Below are positions 7,247 to 13,528 of a stretch of DNA of 25,645 bases, in pieces. The stretch is from a virus. The stretch is taken from the IMG/VR virus record IMGVR_UViG_3300028176_000217, positions 1 through 25,645 of that record. One strand, written 5' to 3'. How positions within the stretch are numbered: the first letter of the stretch is position 1; every line of letters begins with the position of its first letter. A model generated the notes under the pieces. That model did not search any database, was not told the origin of the DNA, and was given only the letters and a program-made list of their open reading frames with translations. The position numbers were made by a program, and so were the translations under genes.

Positions 7247-7510
7247 ATGAAAGTATATTGTAAGGATTGCCGATATTTCAAAATATATGATGCACCAAGA
7301 TATTTATACTATATGGAAAAATGTGAAGCCCCTACAGGAAAAATAATAAAAGACTATATTCATGGAGATTATAAAGAAAAAATAAATAAAAGTCCCGGAT
7401 ATAATAACTATCCAAATAATATAGATACTAATGGATGTTCTTTTTATAAAAGAAAATGGTGGAAATTTTGGATTAAAGAGGAAAATTATGGAGTGGAAAA
7501 AAGTAGATAA
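7247..7510 (+). CDS. Phage Cys-containing protein with CxxC start and WWKFW tail (87 aa)
   Basis: It begins MKVYCKDCRYF and later has Cys residues in EKCEAP and NGCSFY. The four Cys would suit one zinc. The end KRKWWKFW is a basic aromatic patch seen in similar small phage proteins as I recall them. The start follows GGAGTATATGTAATT at usual spacing. Its last 23 bases overlap the DUF551-like gene. The role is unknown. Confidence 0.68.
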   Translation: MKVYCKDCRYFKIYDAPRYLYYMEKCEAPTGKIIKDYIHGDYKEKINKSPGYNNYPNNIDTNGCSFYKRKWWKFWIKEENYGVEKSR

Positions 7511-7709
7511 AGATTTACCGCAAAGTGATACTTTTATTCTTGTAATGCTTTTTGAAAAAGTTATTGCTACAGCATATTATTATGAAGATAGTTTTGGCAA
7601 ATGGTTCAGTCCTGCAAGAAGTATATGGGATAGAACATACACTTCTCAAGTAACTCATTGGATGGAATTACCTAAATTTAAAAGGAAGGATATTATACAA
7701 GCTAATTAG
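7488..7709 (+). CDS. DUF551-like protein (73 aa)
   Basis: The sequence starts MEWKKVDKDLPQSD, has a central strand pattern (FILVMLFEKVIATAYYY) and ends with QVTHWMELPKFK. The W-x-x-V-x-x-x-L-P opening and the VTHWMELP ending are the hallmarks of the DUF551 family, small phage proteins of unknown function. I chose ATG 7488 because AGAGGA at 7477-7482 precedes it; a frame start at 7431 would extend further into the previous gene without a better site. Confidence 0.75.
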   Translation: MEWKKVDKDLPQSDTFILVMLFEKVIATAYYYEDSFGKWFSPARSIWDRTYTSQVTHWMELPKFKRKDIIQAN

Positions 7710-7726
7710 TTTAGAGGAGAGATATT

Positions 7727-7906
7727 ATGACTTTTAATATTATAGGAATAGATATTTATTTTAAAGAAGATTTATATGGTTTTTGGATAGGTGCTATTAA
7801 AACAGAGGATATTCACAGAGCTTTATTTTCTATCTATTATGATAGAGGATGGAGATTATATTTATTTTGGTTCACACCTATTTATTTTTGGGAGAAGGAG
7901 AAATAA
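7727..7906 (+). CDS. Small aromatic-rich protein (59 aa)
   Basis: ATG 7727 is preceded by GAGGAGAGATATT and the frame stops at TAA 7904-7906. The product is very rich in Tyr, Trp, Phe and Ile (LYGFWIGAI, then LYLFWFTPIYFW). It may contact membrane or form a compact beta unit. The next gene begins one base after the stop. No family is recognised. Confidence 0.55.
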   Translation: MTFNIIGIDIYFKEDLYGFWIGAIKTEDIHRALFSIYYDRGWRLYLFWFTPIYFWEKEK

Positions 7907-7907
7907 T

Positions 7908-8108
7908 ATGGTTATATCTAATGACAAGTCAATCATAGATTTATTTGGAACGACTCTTTATGAAACAGATGAGGCAGTTATGATTGATTTTGGAACAGGC
8001 AAGGGAGATTGAATTCCTAAATCTCAAATGGAAGATTGGCCTAATGTTGGAGATTCAGGAGAAGTACTAATGCAAGAATGGTTTGCAATCAAAAAAGGAA
8101 TTATTTAA
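7908..8108 (+). pseudogene. Small phage protein interrupted by an in-frame TGA where Trp is expected
   Basis: The frame from ATG 7908 reads to GTGKGD and meets TGA at 8010-8012. The same frame then continues with IPKSQMEDWP, GDSGEV and WFAIKKGII, stopping at TAA 8106-8108, directly before the next ATG. The two parts together match a small phage protein type I recall, with a central W-I-P-K-S motif and a terminal EWxAxxKG. The expected Trp codon TGG is TGA here, a single-base difference. A nonsense mutation or a base error is the simplest reading. Recoding is unlikely because TGG is the normal Trp codon and TGA ends many other genes. If truncated, the product is 34 residues. Confidence 0.6.
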
Positions 8109-8702
8109 ATGGAAGATATTCCAATAAAAAAAATCTTTACAAAAAGAGTATTATATGAACTTTTTATAGCAACTATAATTATTTTATTAATGATAGTTGT
8201 CTTTATATTAAAATCAGATATTAGAAAACAACAACAAGAAAAAATTAATATAAGTAATGCTATTAGAGAAAAAAATATCTCTATAGCAAAAATATATATT
8301 CTAATGCATTCAAATAGAATTTCAAATAAGATGGTAGAAGAAATTGCTGTAGAAGCAATGAATACAAATATTCCTATAGTAATACTTGCTATTATAAAAA
8401 TAGAATCATCATATAATCCTACCTCTGTATCGAATATGGGAGCAATTGGGTTGATGCAAGTTATGGAGGTACATATCCCTCTATTAATAAAAGAAGGGAT
8501 AATAAAGGAGAAGAGAGACCTATTTGATATAGGTATGAATATCAAAGCAGGTCTTTTTATTTGGAGTAATATGTGGATAAAAAATAAAGGAGATATTTAT
8601 AAAACTTTTATAAATTACTATGGCAAGCATGATGGAGATTACTTCATTAAATTCAGTAAGTCATATTTTGAATTAAAGTATTCATTTAATCAATCATTAT
8701 AA
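8109..8702 (+). CDS. Membrane-anchored lytic transglycosylase (SLT domain)
   Basis: A 197-residue protein. Residues 14-36 form a single hydrophobic anchor (IATIIILLMIVVFIL). The C-terminal domain has the SLT pattern: IKIESSYNP with the probable catalytic Glu99, then GAIGLMQV near 111-118, then a run of helices with NYYGK near 180. It would cleave peptidoglycan glycan strands outside the membrane, either for lysis or local wall opening. Its position among small accessory genes, far from the structural module, means it might instead aid host takeover. It starts at ATG 8109, directly after TAA, with AAAAAAGGA upstream. Confidence 0.8.
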   Translation: MEDIPIKKIFTKRVLYELFIATIIILLMIVVFILKSDIRKQQQEKINISNAIREKNISIAKIYILMHSNRISNKMVEEIAVEAMNTNIPIVILAIIKIESSYNPTSVSNMGAIGLMQVMEVHIPLLIKEGIIKEKRDLFDIGMNIKAGLFIWSNMWIKNKGDIYKTFINYYGKHDGDYFIKFSKSYFELKYSFNQSL

Positions 8703-8714
8703 GGAGAAGCAATA

Positions 8715-9044
8715 ATGCCTATGACGATTAATCCAGAGAAAGCATATAATAAAGCTTGTAATGAATACTTTACTCTTTTTAAAAGAACTGATTTAACTCA
8801 AAAAGAAAAGGCAAGAGTATATTATCTTTTTAATAGAATTGATGAATTAGAAGCAGTATATTTTGGAAATCCTAAAGGATTAAAAATTTGTAAGGCTTGT
8901 AAAAGAAAAGTAGTTAAAGAGGATAGTATTGCTGGGGTATCATTAAAAGATATTTGCTCTTATTGTTATAGAAATGGAGGTTCTGGAATAGATGAAGGAA
9001 GAATTAATTTAGGAATAGGAAATAGATGCGGAGCAAAATCATGA
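8715..9044 (+). CDS. Zinc-finger-like protein (109 aa)
   Basis: An N-terminal helical segment (about residues 8-50) is followed by CKAC and CSYC separated by about 22 residues, a four-Cys zinc finger or ribbon, then a Gly-rich tail. ATAAGGAGAAG precedes ATG 8715. The end overlaps the DUF4326-like gene by ATGA. The arrangement resembles small transcription-factor-type fingers in phages, but no DNA-binding helix is evident and the role is unknown. Confidence 0.68.
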   Translation: MPMTINPEKAYNKACNEYFTLFKRTDLTQKEKARVYYLFNRIDELEAVYFGNPKGLKICKACKRKVVKEDSIAGVSLKDICSYCYRNGGSGIDEGRINLGIGNRCGAKS

Positions 9045-9304
9045 AAGTAGTTCATTGTAAGAGAGAGAAATATGATGTCTATATAGGAAGACCGTCTAAA
9101 TGGGGTAATCCTTTTACTATCGGCAAGGATGGAACAAGAGAAGAAGTAATCTCTAAATATGAGATGTATATAATGTCAAGACCTGATTTAATACTTCAAC
9201 TTGAAGAACTTAAGGGAAAAATCCTTGGCTGCTGGTGTTCTCCAAGGGCTTGTCATGGAGATATTTTGCTTCGTATGGTAGAAGATGAAATTTGGAATAA
9301 ATGA
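9041..9304 (+). CDS. DUF4326-like protein (87 aa)
   Basis: The sequence YIGRPSKWGNPF, then GTREEVISKYEMY, then ELKGKILGCWCSPRACHGD matches the DUF4326 family. Its conserved ending C-x-C-x(4)-CHGD suggests a small metal or cofactor site. These proteins are frequent in phages and actinobacteria and have no assigned reaction that I know of. I chose ATG 9041 (4-base overlap, GGAG at 9030-9033) over the earlier frame start at 9026. Confidence 0.85.
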   Translation: MKVVHCKREKYDVYIGRPSKWGNPFTIGKDGTREEVISKYEMYIMSRPDLILQLEELKGKILGCWCSPRACHGDILLRMVEDEIWNK

Positions 9305-9311
9305 GGATAAT

Positions 9312-9728
9312 ATGAAGACTATAACAATGAAAGCGGATATATTAAATTTACTTCCTGAAGGATTAAATATATTTGAAGAAATATCAAGATTCTTTTCTCC
9401 AGATTGGTTATTAATTTCAATAAATATGGAATATGATAATAGTAAAATGATATCTCTTTTAATAGCAGAACTAAAGTCTTGTTCTAATAATCCAGAAAAA
9501 TCAGAGAAGTATGAATATTTAAAAAATACAGGAAGAATACTTAATATGACTTGTACAAGTAATCTGGGAGAATATACTTTTCAATATCCTTATAAAAATC
9601 AATTAGAGAGAATAGTAGATGATGGGCCTTCTCATACTCATGGGAATATTTTTCTAGATATGAGTTATCAAATAAATACTAAAAAAATAATTAAGAAGAA
9701 AATATTAACAAGGTCTATCGAAATATAA
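9312..9728 (+). CDS. Hypothetical protein (138 aa)
   Basis: Not recognised. ATG 9312 with GAGGA at 9303-9307 is preferred over 9285, which would lie inside the previous gene. The protein appears mixed alpha/beta with an acidic first half, one Cys in each of two segments (KSCSN, MTCTS), and a central DDGPSHTHGN stretch that could coordinate a metal. The C-terminus is Lys/Ile-rich. Confidence 0.6.
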   Translation: MKTITMKADILNLLPEGLNIFEEISRFFSPDWLLISINMEYDNSKMISLLIAELKSCSNNPEKSEKYEYLKNTGRILNMTCTSNLGEYTFQYPYKNQLERIVDDGPSHTHGNIFLDMSYQINTKKIIKKKILTRSIEI

Positions 9729-9740
9729 AGGAGAAGTAAA

Positions 9741-9941
9741 ATGTCTAAAATGATAATTAATGAAGAAAAGAATAGTCTTGGAGTAATTACTTATTCTATA
9801 TCCGGGAAAGCGGGAAGACATGAATTTTATAGATTTGGTAATTATCTAAATATAGAAAGAGCGGGAGAAGTAGCAAAGGATTTAAAACTTTATGCTATTG
9901 GAGCACCATTAGAAATTAAAAAGAAAAAGGAGAAGAAGTAA
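9741..9941 (+). CDS. Small basic protein (66 aa)
   Basis: AAAGGAGAAG precedes ATG 9741. There is a beta-like first half (LGVITYSISGKAGRHEFYRFG), a short helix (IERAGEVAKDL) and a poly-Lys tail (KKKKEKK). The stop TAA overlaps the next ATG by one base (TAATG). No family is recognised. The Lys-rich tail resembles that of the portal protein in composition only. Confidence 0.62.
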   Translation: MSKMIINEEKNSLGVITYSISGKAGRHEFYRFGNYLNIERAGEVAKDLKLYAIGAPLEIKKKKEKK

Positions 9942-10213
9942 TGATTGATATAGAAAGACTAAAAGAGAAATTATTGATAGTTACTTTTAATTCTGAACTT
10001 CGTTTTTTAAAAGGAGAAAGAGATTTATTATTAACAGATGCTGAAATGGCAGTTAATAGATTATACCAACAAGGTTTAAATCATATAAATATTCAAAATG
10101 CTTTAAGAAAAGTAAATGAAAGTTTATATGATGCATTGACTATTCAAGAACATTTAACAAGTAAAGAGAAACAAATAAAAGAATTAAAAGAAGTATTAAA
10201 AATAAAGGAGTAA
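9941..10213 (+). CDS. Helical hypothetical protein (90 aa)
   Basis: The sequence is almost entirely amphipathic helix, ending in a Lys/Glu-rich coil (SKEKQIKELKEVLKIKE). There are no Cys residues or catalytic motifs. It is coupled to the preceding gene by TAATG, with AAGGAGAAG upstream. The role is unknown. Confidence 0.62.
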   Translation: MIDIERLKEKLLIVTFNSELRFLKGERDLLLTDAEMAVNRLYQQGLNHINIQNALRKVNESLYDALTIQEHLTSKEKQIKELKEVLKIKE

Positions 10214-10215
10214 TT

Positions 10216-10378
10216 ATGAAAGGAAGAGTAACATTTGATTTAAATGGGGGGAAGACAAGAAGGTGAAATTATAAAAGTTAATAGTAAAACAGCTATCATT
10301 AAATTAGATTCAGGAAAAATAATAGGAAGAAGAATAAAAAGAGATAGGGTAGAATTTCTAAAACTGGTTCTAAAATAA
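10216..10378 (+). pseudogene. Small SH3/KOW-like protein gene frameshifted at a G6 run
   Basis: AAGGAG precedes ATG 10216. The frame reads MKGRVTFDLNGG and then fails at TGA shortly after a run of six G at 10246-10251. The frame one base further on continues cleanly as EGEIIKVNSKTAIIKLDSG and RRIKRDRVEF to TAA 10376-10378. Removing one G restores a 53-residue protein with short beta strands around a GEIIKVN turn, as in small SH3- or KOW-like barrels. A homopolymer indel, real or technical, explains this best. Slippage on the G run is possible but would have to be +1 or -2. Confidence 0.55.
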
Positions 10379-10390
10379 AGGAGAAGTAAA

Positions 10391-10900
10391 ATGGCAAACA
10401 AAGAAATAGCAATAGGACAGGCGGTATTAGATTTACGATATAGTAAATTTTCTAAAGAAGCAATTGCAGAAGAAATTGGAAGTCGTTGGTCAGAAATTAA
10501 AAAGGATAGAAAAGAGGAGATTATAAGAAAGTCAACTAGAGGAGTTGATTCTTTAATAAATGCAATAGAGAAGGCAGGAGGAGACCCAACATTTATAAAA
10601 GAACAGAGATATTTTATGTCAGCTTCTGAATTTATTGCTTATCTATCTTTAAATGATATATTATTCACTTATACTCCTAAAGAAGAAAACATTATTAGAA
10701 CTATAAATATATCAGATGAAAATAAAGAAGTTTTGGTGGATGCAAGTAAGGAAGTAAATAAAATAAAAAAAGAGTATGAAAAACAACCAAAAGATTGGGA
10801 TAGTAAATTAGTAGAAAATGATATTTTTGGGAATAAGAAAGAAATAACAGGAACAGTCAAATCTATAAATGATAAAGAAATAGAAGATGAGATAGCATAA
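10391..10900 (+). CDS. Hypothetical helical acidic protein (169 aa)
   Basis: Not recognised. It starts with a helix-turn-helix-like stretch (YSKFSKEAIAEEIGSRWSEI) followed by basic and acidic helices and a charged C-terminal third (KKEYEKQPKDWD, then KEIEDEIA). AAAGGAGAAG precedes ATG 10391. The first 60 residues could be DNA-binding, but there is no clear recognition-helix match. Confidence 0.62.
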   Translation: MANKEIAIGQAVLDLRYSKFSKEAIAEEIGSRWSEIKKDRKEEIIRKSTRGVDSLINAIEKAGGDPTFIKEQRYFMSASEFIAYLSLNDILFTYTPKEENIIRTINISDENKEVLVDASKEVNKIKKEYEKQPKDWDSKLVENDIFGNKKEITGTVKSINDKEIEDEIA

Positions 10901-10910
10901 AGGAGAAGAT

Positions 10911-11120
10911 ATGAAAGTAATTCTTATTGAGGAATATCATTTTAAAACTTGCAGAGATATGCTGGAACAGAATGCTCTTAAACTTAAATTTGATTCTAGT
11001 ACTCCAGATAGATGTGGAATAAATAAAGAAATATGGGATATGGCAATAGATGAAGTTTATAGAAGTATGAATTATCAGTTTGTAATATGGGCAAAAAATC
11101 ATGGAGCAAATTGCATATGA
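10911..11120 (+). CDS. Small hypothetical protein (69 aa)
   Basis: Not recognised. It is a mixed-charge helical protein with Cys residues at TCRD, RCGI and the penultimate position (ANCI). AAAGGAGAAG precedes ATG 10911. Its stop TGA overlaps the start of the next gene in an ATGA, suggesting coupled translation with the cysteine-peptidase-like protein. Confidence 0.6.
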   Translation: MKVILIEEYHFKTCRDMLEQNALKLKFDSSTPDRCGINKEIWDMAIDEVYRSMNYQFVIWAKNHGANCI

Positions 11121-11506
11121 TTCCAGTAAAGCAAACCAGATATGACGAAATGGGAAATTGCATGGAGGCATGCATTGCTTCTTTACTTCATTTAAAAATA
11201 GAAGAAGTTCCAAAATTATTTTCATATAAAACAGATGGGTCATGGATAATAAAACTAAATAATTGGCTTAATAAAAAAGGATTGGTTTATATAGAAATGA
11301 TTGTTCCAGAAGAACAATCAGAAGTTTTTTTTAAAGATAAAGATTTTTACTATATCCTTATCGGCCAAACAAGAAAAAACTTAAATATTCATCATGCGGT
11401 AATTGGTAGAAAAGGAGAAATTATTCATGACCCATTTCCTGTTAAGACAAAATTTATAGAAGAAAAAAATCCAACAATAGGAGTAATAGTACTACAATGT
11501 AAATGA
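11117..11506 (+). CDS. C39-like cysteine peptidase candidate (129 aa)
   Basis: A Cys-His-Asp layout of a papain-like fold is visible: GNCMEAC (Cys15, the probable nucleophile, with Cys19), HHAVIG (His92/93) and IIHDPFP (Asp105). The opening MIPVKQT and the HAV...HDP ending are features I associate with a widespread phage/bacterial C39-like peptidase family. It could cut or transfer on small peptides in the cytoplasm; the substrate is unknown. I chose ATG 11117 (ATGA overlap with the previous gene) over the frame start at 11087, because the conserved part begins there. The next frame downstream is in the same register after two TGA codons. Confidence 0.7.
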   Translation: MIPVKQTRYDEMGNCMEACIASLLHLKIEEVPKLFSYKTDGSWIIKLNNWLNKKGLVYIEMIVPEEQSEVFFKDKDFYYILIGQTRKNLNIHHAVIGRKGEIIHDPFPVKTKFIEEKNPTIGVIVLQCK

Positions 11507-11515
11507 AATACATGA

Positions 11516-11737
11516 ATGGGAAAATGTGAAAGTACCATAAAGAAAGTTTTATTTGTAATTGAAGACGAAATGACACATTGTTATGTTGCTGTTGAAGCAA
11601 AAGGAGATTGTCCTATTGGTGTCCAAGGATGGCATCATAAATCTTTTCCTGCTTCAATATCTGTAGAAGATATTTTAAAAAAATATTTTGACTATTTGCT
11701 TTGGCCTTTAAATGCTCCGATAATAACAAAAATTTAA
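11516..11737 (+). CDS. Small hypothetical protein (73 aa)
   Basis: Not recognised. The protein has a beta-rich core (VLFVIEDEMTHCYVAVEA), a GVQGWHHKSFP segment and a helical end. No good ribosome binding site lies before ATG 11516. It is in the same frame as the preceding peptidase-like gene, separated by TGA-Asn-Thr-TGA, so it may rely on coupled translation or its start may be wrong. Confidence 0.55.
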   Translation: MGKCESTIKKVLFVIEDEMTHCYVAVEAKGDCPIGVQGWHHKSFPASISVEDILKKYFDYLLWPLNAPIITKI

Positions 11738-11779
11738 TAATACTAATATTGATATTAAGAACTTACAAAAGGAAGCAAT

Positions 11780-12172
11780 ATGAAAAAACTATTATTTAGT
11801 ATTACTAAAAAAGATTTTGATGTCCAGACTTTTTGTTCTGGAGGGCCAGGTGGTCAACATCAAAATAAAACACAATCAGGAGTAAGAATAGTCCATAAAG
11901 AATCCGGGGCTGTTGGAGAAAGTAGAACTGATAAAAGTCAATACCATAATAAAAAGAATGCTTTAAAAAGACTAGTAGAAAGTGCCAGATTTAAATTATG
12001 GATAAATAGAAAAGTATTTGAAATCAATCAAGTAAAAACTCTTGATGAAAGAGTTAATGAAGCATTAGATAAAAAGAATTTAAAATTAGAAGTAAAAGAT
12101 GAAAAAGGAAGATGGATAAAAACAGAAGAAATAGATAAGAAAAATTGGAATCCATTTGAAGCAATGAAATGA
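11780..12172 (+). CDS. Release-factor-like GGQ domain protein (130 aa)
   Basis: CSGGPGGQHQNKT at residues 19-31 contains the catalytic GGQ (24-26) of class-I peptide chain release factors. Continuing residues (SGVRIVHKESGAVGES) match the RF-1 domain, and a basic helix region (KNALKRL) follows. There is no stop-codon recognition domain, so it is more like ArfB/PrfH-type stand-alone peptidyl-tRNA hydrolases that release stalled ribosomes. The Gln-His-Gln after GG replaces the usual Gln-His-Val, a minor change. A phage copy could rescue stalled ribosomes or release peptides when host translation is disturbed. AAAAGGAAG precedes ATG 11780. Confidence 0.85.
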   Translation: MKKLLFSITKKDFDVQTFCSGGPGGQHQNKTQSGVRIVHKESGAVGESRTDKSQYHNKKNALKRLVESARFKLWINRKVFEINQVKTLDERVNEALDKKNLKLEVKDEKGRWIKTEEIDKKNWNPFEAMK

Positions 12173-12181
12173 GGAGATACA

Positions 12182-12472
12182 ATGTTTACTTTTAAGACAA
12201 ATAAACCAACAGGAAGATATAAGTCATTTTTTAAAGCAACTTATGATATAAAATTAAAAGGGAAAGTAGTCGGAGCCATTACTTCAAAAGCTCCTCATCG
12301 AATAAGGTTAGAAATTATAAAAAAAGATATTATGGAAGATAAGAATCCAAATTGTCTTTGGAAGTGGACAACTTTAAAAAAAGAATTCAATTCTGTTGAT
12401 GAAGCAAAAGCTTTCTTAAAAGAGAATTATGAGAGAATAGTAAATCAATTAAATTTATATCAAGGAGATTAA
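12182..12472 (+). CDS. Hypothetical alpha/beta protein (96 aa)
   Basis: Not recognised. An N-terminal beta region (SFFKATYDIKLKGKVVGAI) is followed by a helix pattern (SVDEAKAFLKENYERIV). Lys-rich and Trp-containing (CLWKWTTL). GAGGAG lies at 12171-12176, just after the previous stop. It may be an accessory protein; no motif indicates function. Confidence 0.6.
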   Translation: MFTFKTNKPTGRYKSFFKATYDIKLKGKVVGAITSKAPHRIRLEIIKKDIMEDKNPNCLWKWTTLKKEFNSVDEAKAFLKENYERIVNQLNLYQGD

Positions 12473-12475
12473 AAT

Positions 12476-12646
12476 ATGAGTTATGCACACACGCAAAGAC
12501 GAAAATTAATAAAATCTATTAAAAGAGAATTTCCGAAAAATTGGTATAAAGTATTTAGGGATAAAGTTGATGCTGATGTAAAAGAACGACTTGGATTAGG
12601 AATTACTCTTGAAGATTTAAAGGAGGAAAGTGAAAATAACCATTAA
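12476..12646 (+). CDS. Small basic hypothetical protein (56 aa)
   Basis: AAGGAG at 12462-12467 precedes ATG 12476, and the frame stops at TAA 12644-12646. The start is basic (AHTQRRKLIKSIKREF) and the end acidic (ITLEDLKEESENNH). It is probably helical. Its tail overlaps the start of the next gene by 17 bases. Too short for a family call. Confidence 0.5.
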   Translation: MSYAHTQRRKLIKSIKREFPKNWYKVFRDKVDADVKERLGLGITLEDLKEESENNH

Positions 12647-12806
12647 AAATTTACTCCATTATTTTTGGGATTCTCCAGGATTAGGATTTAGAATCAAAAT
12701 AAAAAATAGTTCATATGTAAAAGTATATAAAATCCCTTATTGGTTAGCAATGTTAATTTGCAAAACATCCGATTTATTTAGATTACATAAAGGAGTAGTA
12801 AAATGA
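12630..12806 (+). CDS. Small basic protein with GTG start (58 aa)
   Basis: GTG 12630 is placed 4 bases after AAGGAGGA, and the frame ends at TGA 12804-12806 in an ATGA overlap with the next gene. The start is chosen from that site. The protein is basic, with an aromatic patch (LLHYFWDSPGLGF) and a hydrophobic stretch (IPYWLAMLICKTS) that could be a short membrane-contacting helix. No family is recognised. Confidence 0.5.
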   Translation: MKITIKNLLHYFWDSPGLGFRIKIKNSSYVKVYKIPYWLAMLICKTSDLFRLHKGVVK

Positions 12807-13024
12807 AAGACAATGTAGATATAGATATTTATATTGACAAATATAGGGTACTAGTTATTGCAATAATAAAAAAGAAAGCATCTATTATAAAACAAAAATA
12901 TTTTTCTATGAAAGTATTTAATAGTGATAATTGGAGAAAAATTTTAGATAAAGAAGATTTCTTATTATGGGAAGATATTTCTGAAAAAAATAAACAATTA
13001 ATGGAAGATAATGAAGCAGTATAA
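12803..13024 (+). CDS. Small hypothetical protein (73 aa)
   Basis: It starts in an ATGA overlap with an AAAGGAG site upstream. A beta-like N-terminus (DIDIYIDKYRVLVIAIIKKK) is followed by a charged helical region (EDISEKNKQLMEDNEAV). Not recognised. Confidence 0.55.
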   Translation: MKDNVDIDIYIDKYRVLVIAIIKKKASIIKQKYFSMKVFNSDNWRKILDKEDFLLWEDISEKNKQLMEDNEAV

Positions 13025-13045
13025 AATCTAACAAAGGAGAAGGAA

Positions 13046-13199
13046 ATGAGAGATAAGTTTAGGGAAATAAAAATTCTTATGGAACATGCTTGTTATTTTT
13101 CCAAATAATCCTCTCCCTAATTCTTTTTGGATGGTAGGTATAAAGGATTTAATAAATGAAATAACTAATTTAAGGCAAATAACAAAGGAGAAAATTAAT
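13046..13199 (+). pseudogene. Probable frameshifted small gene at a T5 run
   Basis: AAAGGAGAAGG precedes ATG 13046, but the frame stops at TAA 13106-13108 after 20 residues. Skipping one T of the run at 13096-13100 moves into a frame that reads on as PNNPLPNSFWMVGIKDL and then, without a stop, straight into the next coding region at 13200. Either the intact gene was longer than the current 13200 gene or this is the remnant of a separate gene. A 1-base indel is the simplest cause. Confidence 0.4.
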
Positions 13200-13430
13200 A
13201 TGAGAGAAGAAAAAGAAATAAAAGAAAAAACAGAGGAAGAACGAAAACAAAAAGAATTCAATAAAGCATTAATTCAAACGGTTGAGGAACTAATTTCTAT
13301 AAATAAAAGAAATATATCTGATTTATGCTCCCAAAGAATTATTACATCATATAATATAGATAACTTTTTAACAAATATCAAAAATAATTTACTAACAATC
13401 AAATTCCTCAAACAAAACATCAATCAATAA
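13200..13430 (+). CDS. Helical hypothetical protein (76 aa)
   Basis: AAAGGAG at 13184-13190 precedes ATG 13200, so I prefer this start to the upstream ATG at 13086. The N-terminal 25 residues are almost all Glu and Lys (EEKEIKEKTEEERKQKEF) and the rest is amphipathic helix. It may be a coiled-coil protein. It is the last gene before the gap preceding the terminase genes. Confidence 0.55.
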   Translation: MREEKEIKEKTEEERKQKEFNKALIQTVEELISINKRNISDLCSQRIITSYNIDNFLTNIKNNLLTIKFLKQNINQ

Positions 13431-13477
13431 TAAGGACAAATAATTAATAATAAAAATCAATAAAAAAGCTTTATATA

Positions 13478-13506
13478 GTATAGAATAAAGAATAAGTACA
13501 CTATAC
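13478..13506 (+). promoter_or_regulatory. Inverted GTATAG/CTATAC pair in the gap before the terminase genes
   Basis: This lies in the longest gap of the window (13431-13528, about 98 bases). GTATAG at 13478-13483 is matched by its reverse complement CTATAC at 13501-13506, with TATA-rich sequence around both. It may be an operator or part of a promoter for the packaging genes. AT-rich DNA produces such pairs by chance, so the call is weak. No convincing -35/-10 pair is seen. Confidence 0.25.
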
Positions 13507-13528
13507 ATATAAAGGAAAAATAAACAAA

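Noticed and set aside
7908-8108. TGA recoded as Trp or Gly across the genome
   Set aside because: TGG is the common Trp codon, many genes end on TGA in ATGA overlaps, and only one real in-frame TGA was seen.
8105-8545. Hydrophobic antisense frame opposite the transglycosylase
   Set aside because: Ile/Phe-rich products arise from AT-rich complements; no support for expression.
11507-11737. Fusion of the C39-like gene with the 11516 gene by TGA readthrough
   Set aside because: Two TGA codons separate them and there is no conserved Trp context; shared frame is explained by chance.
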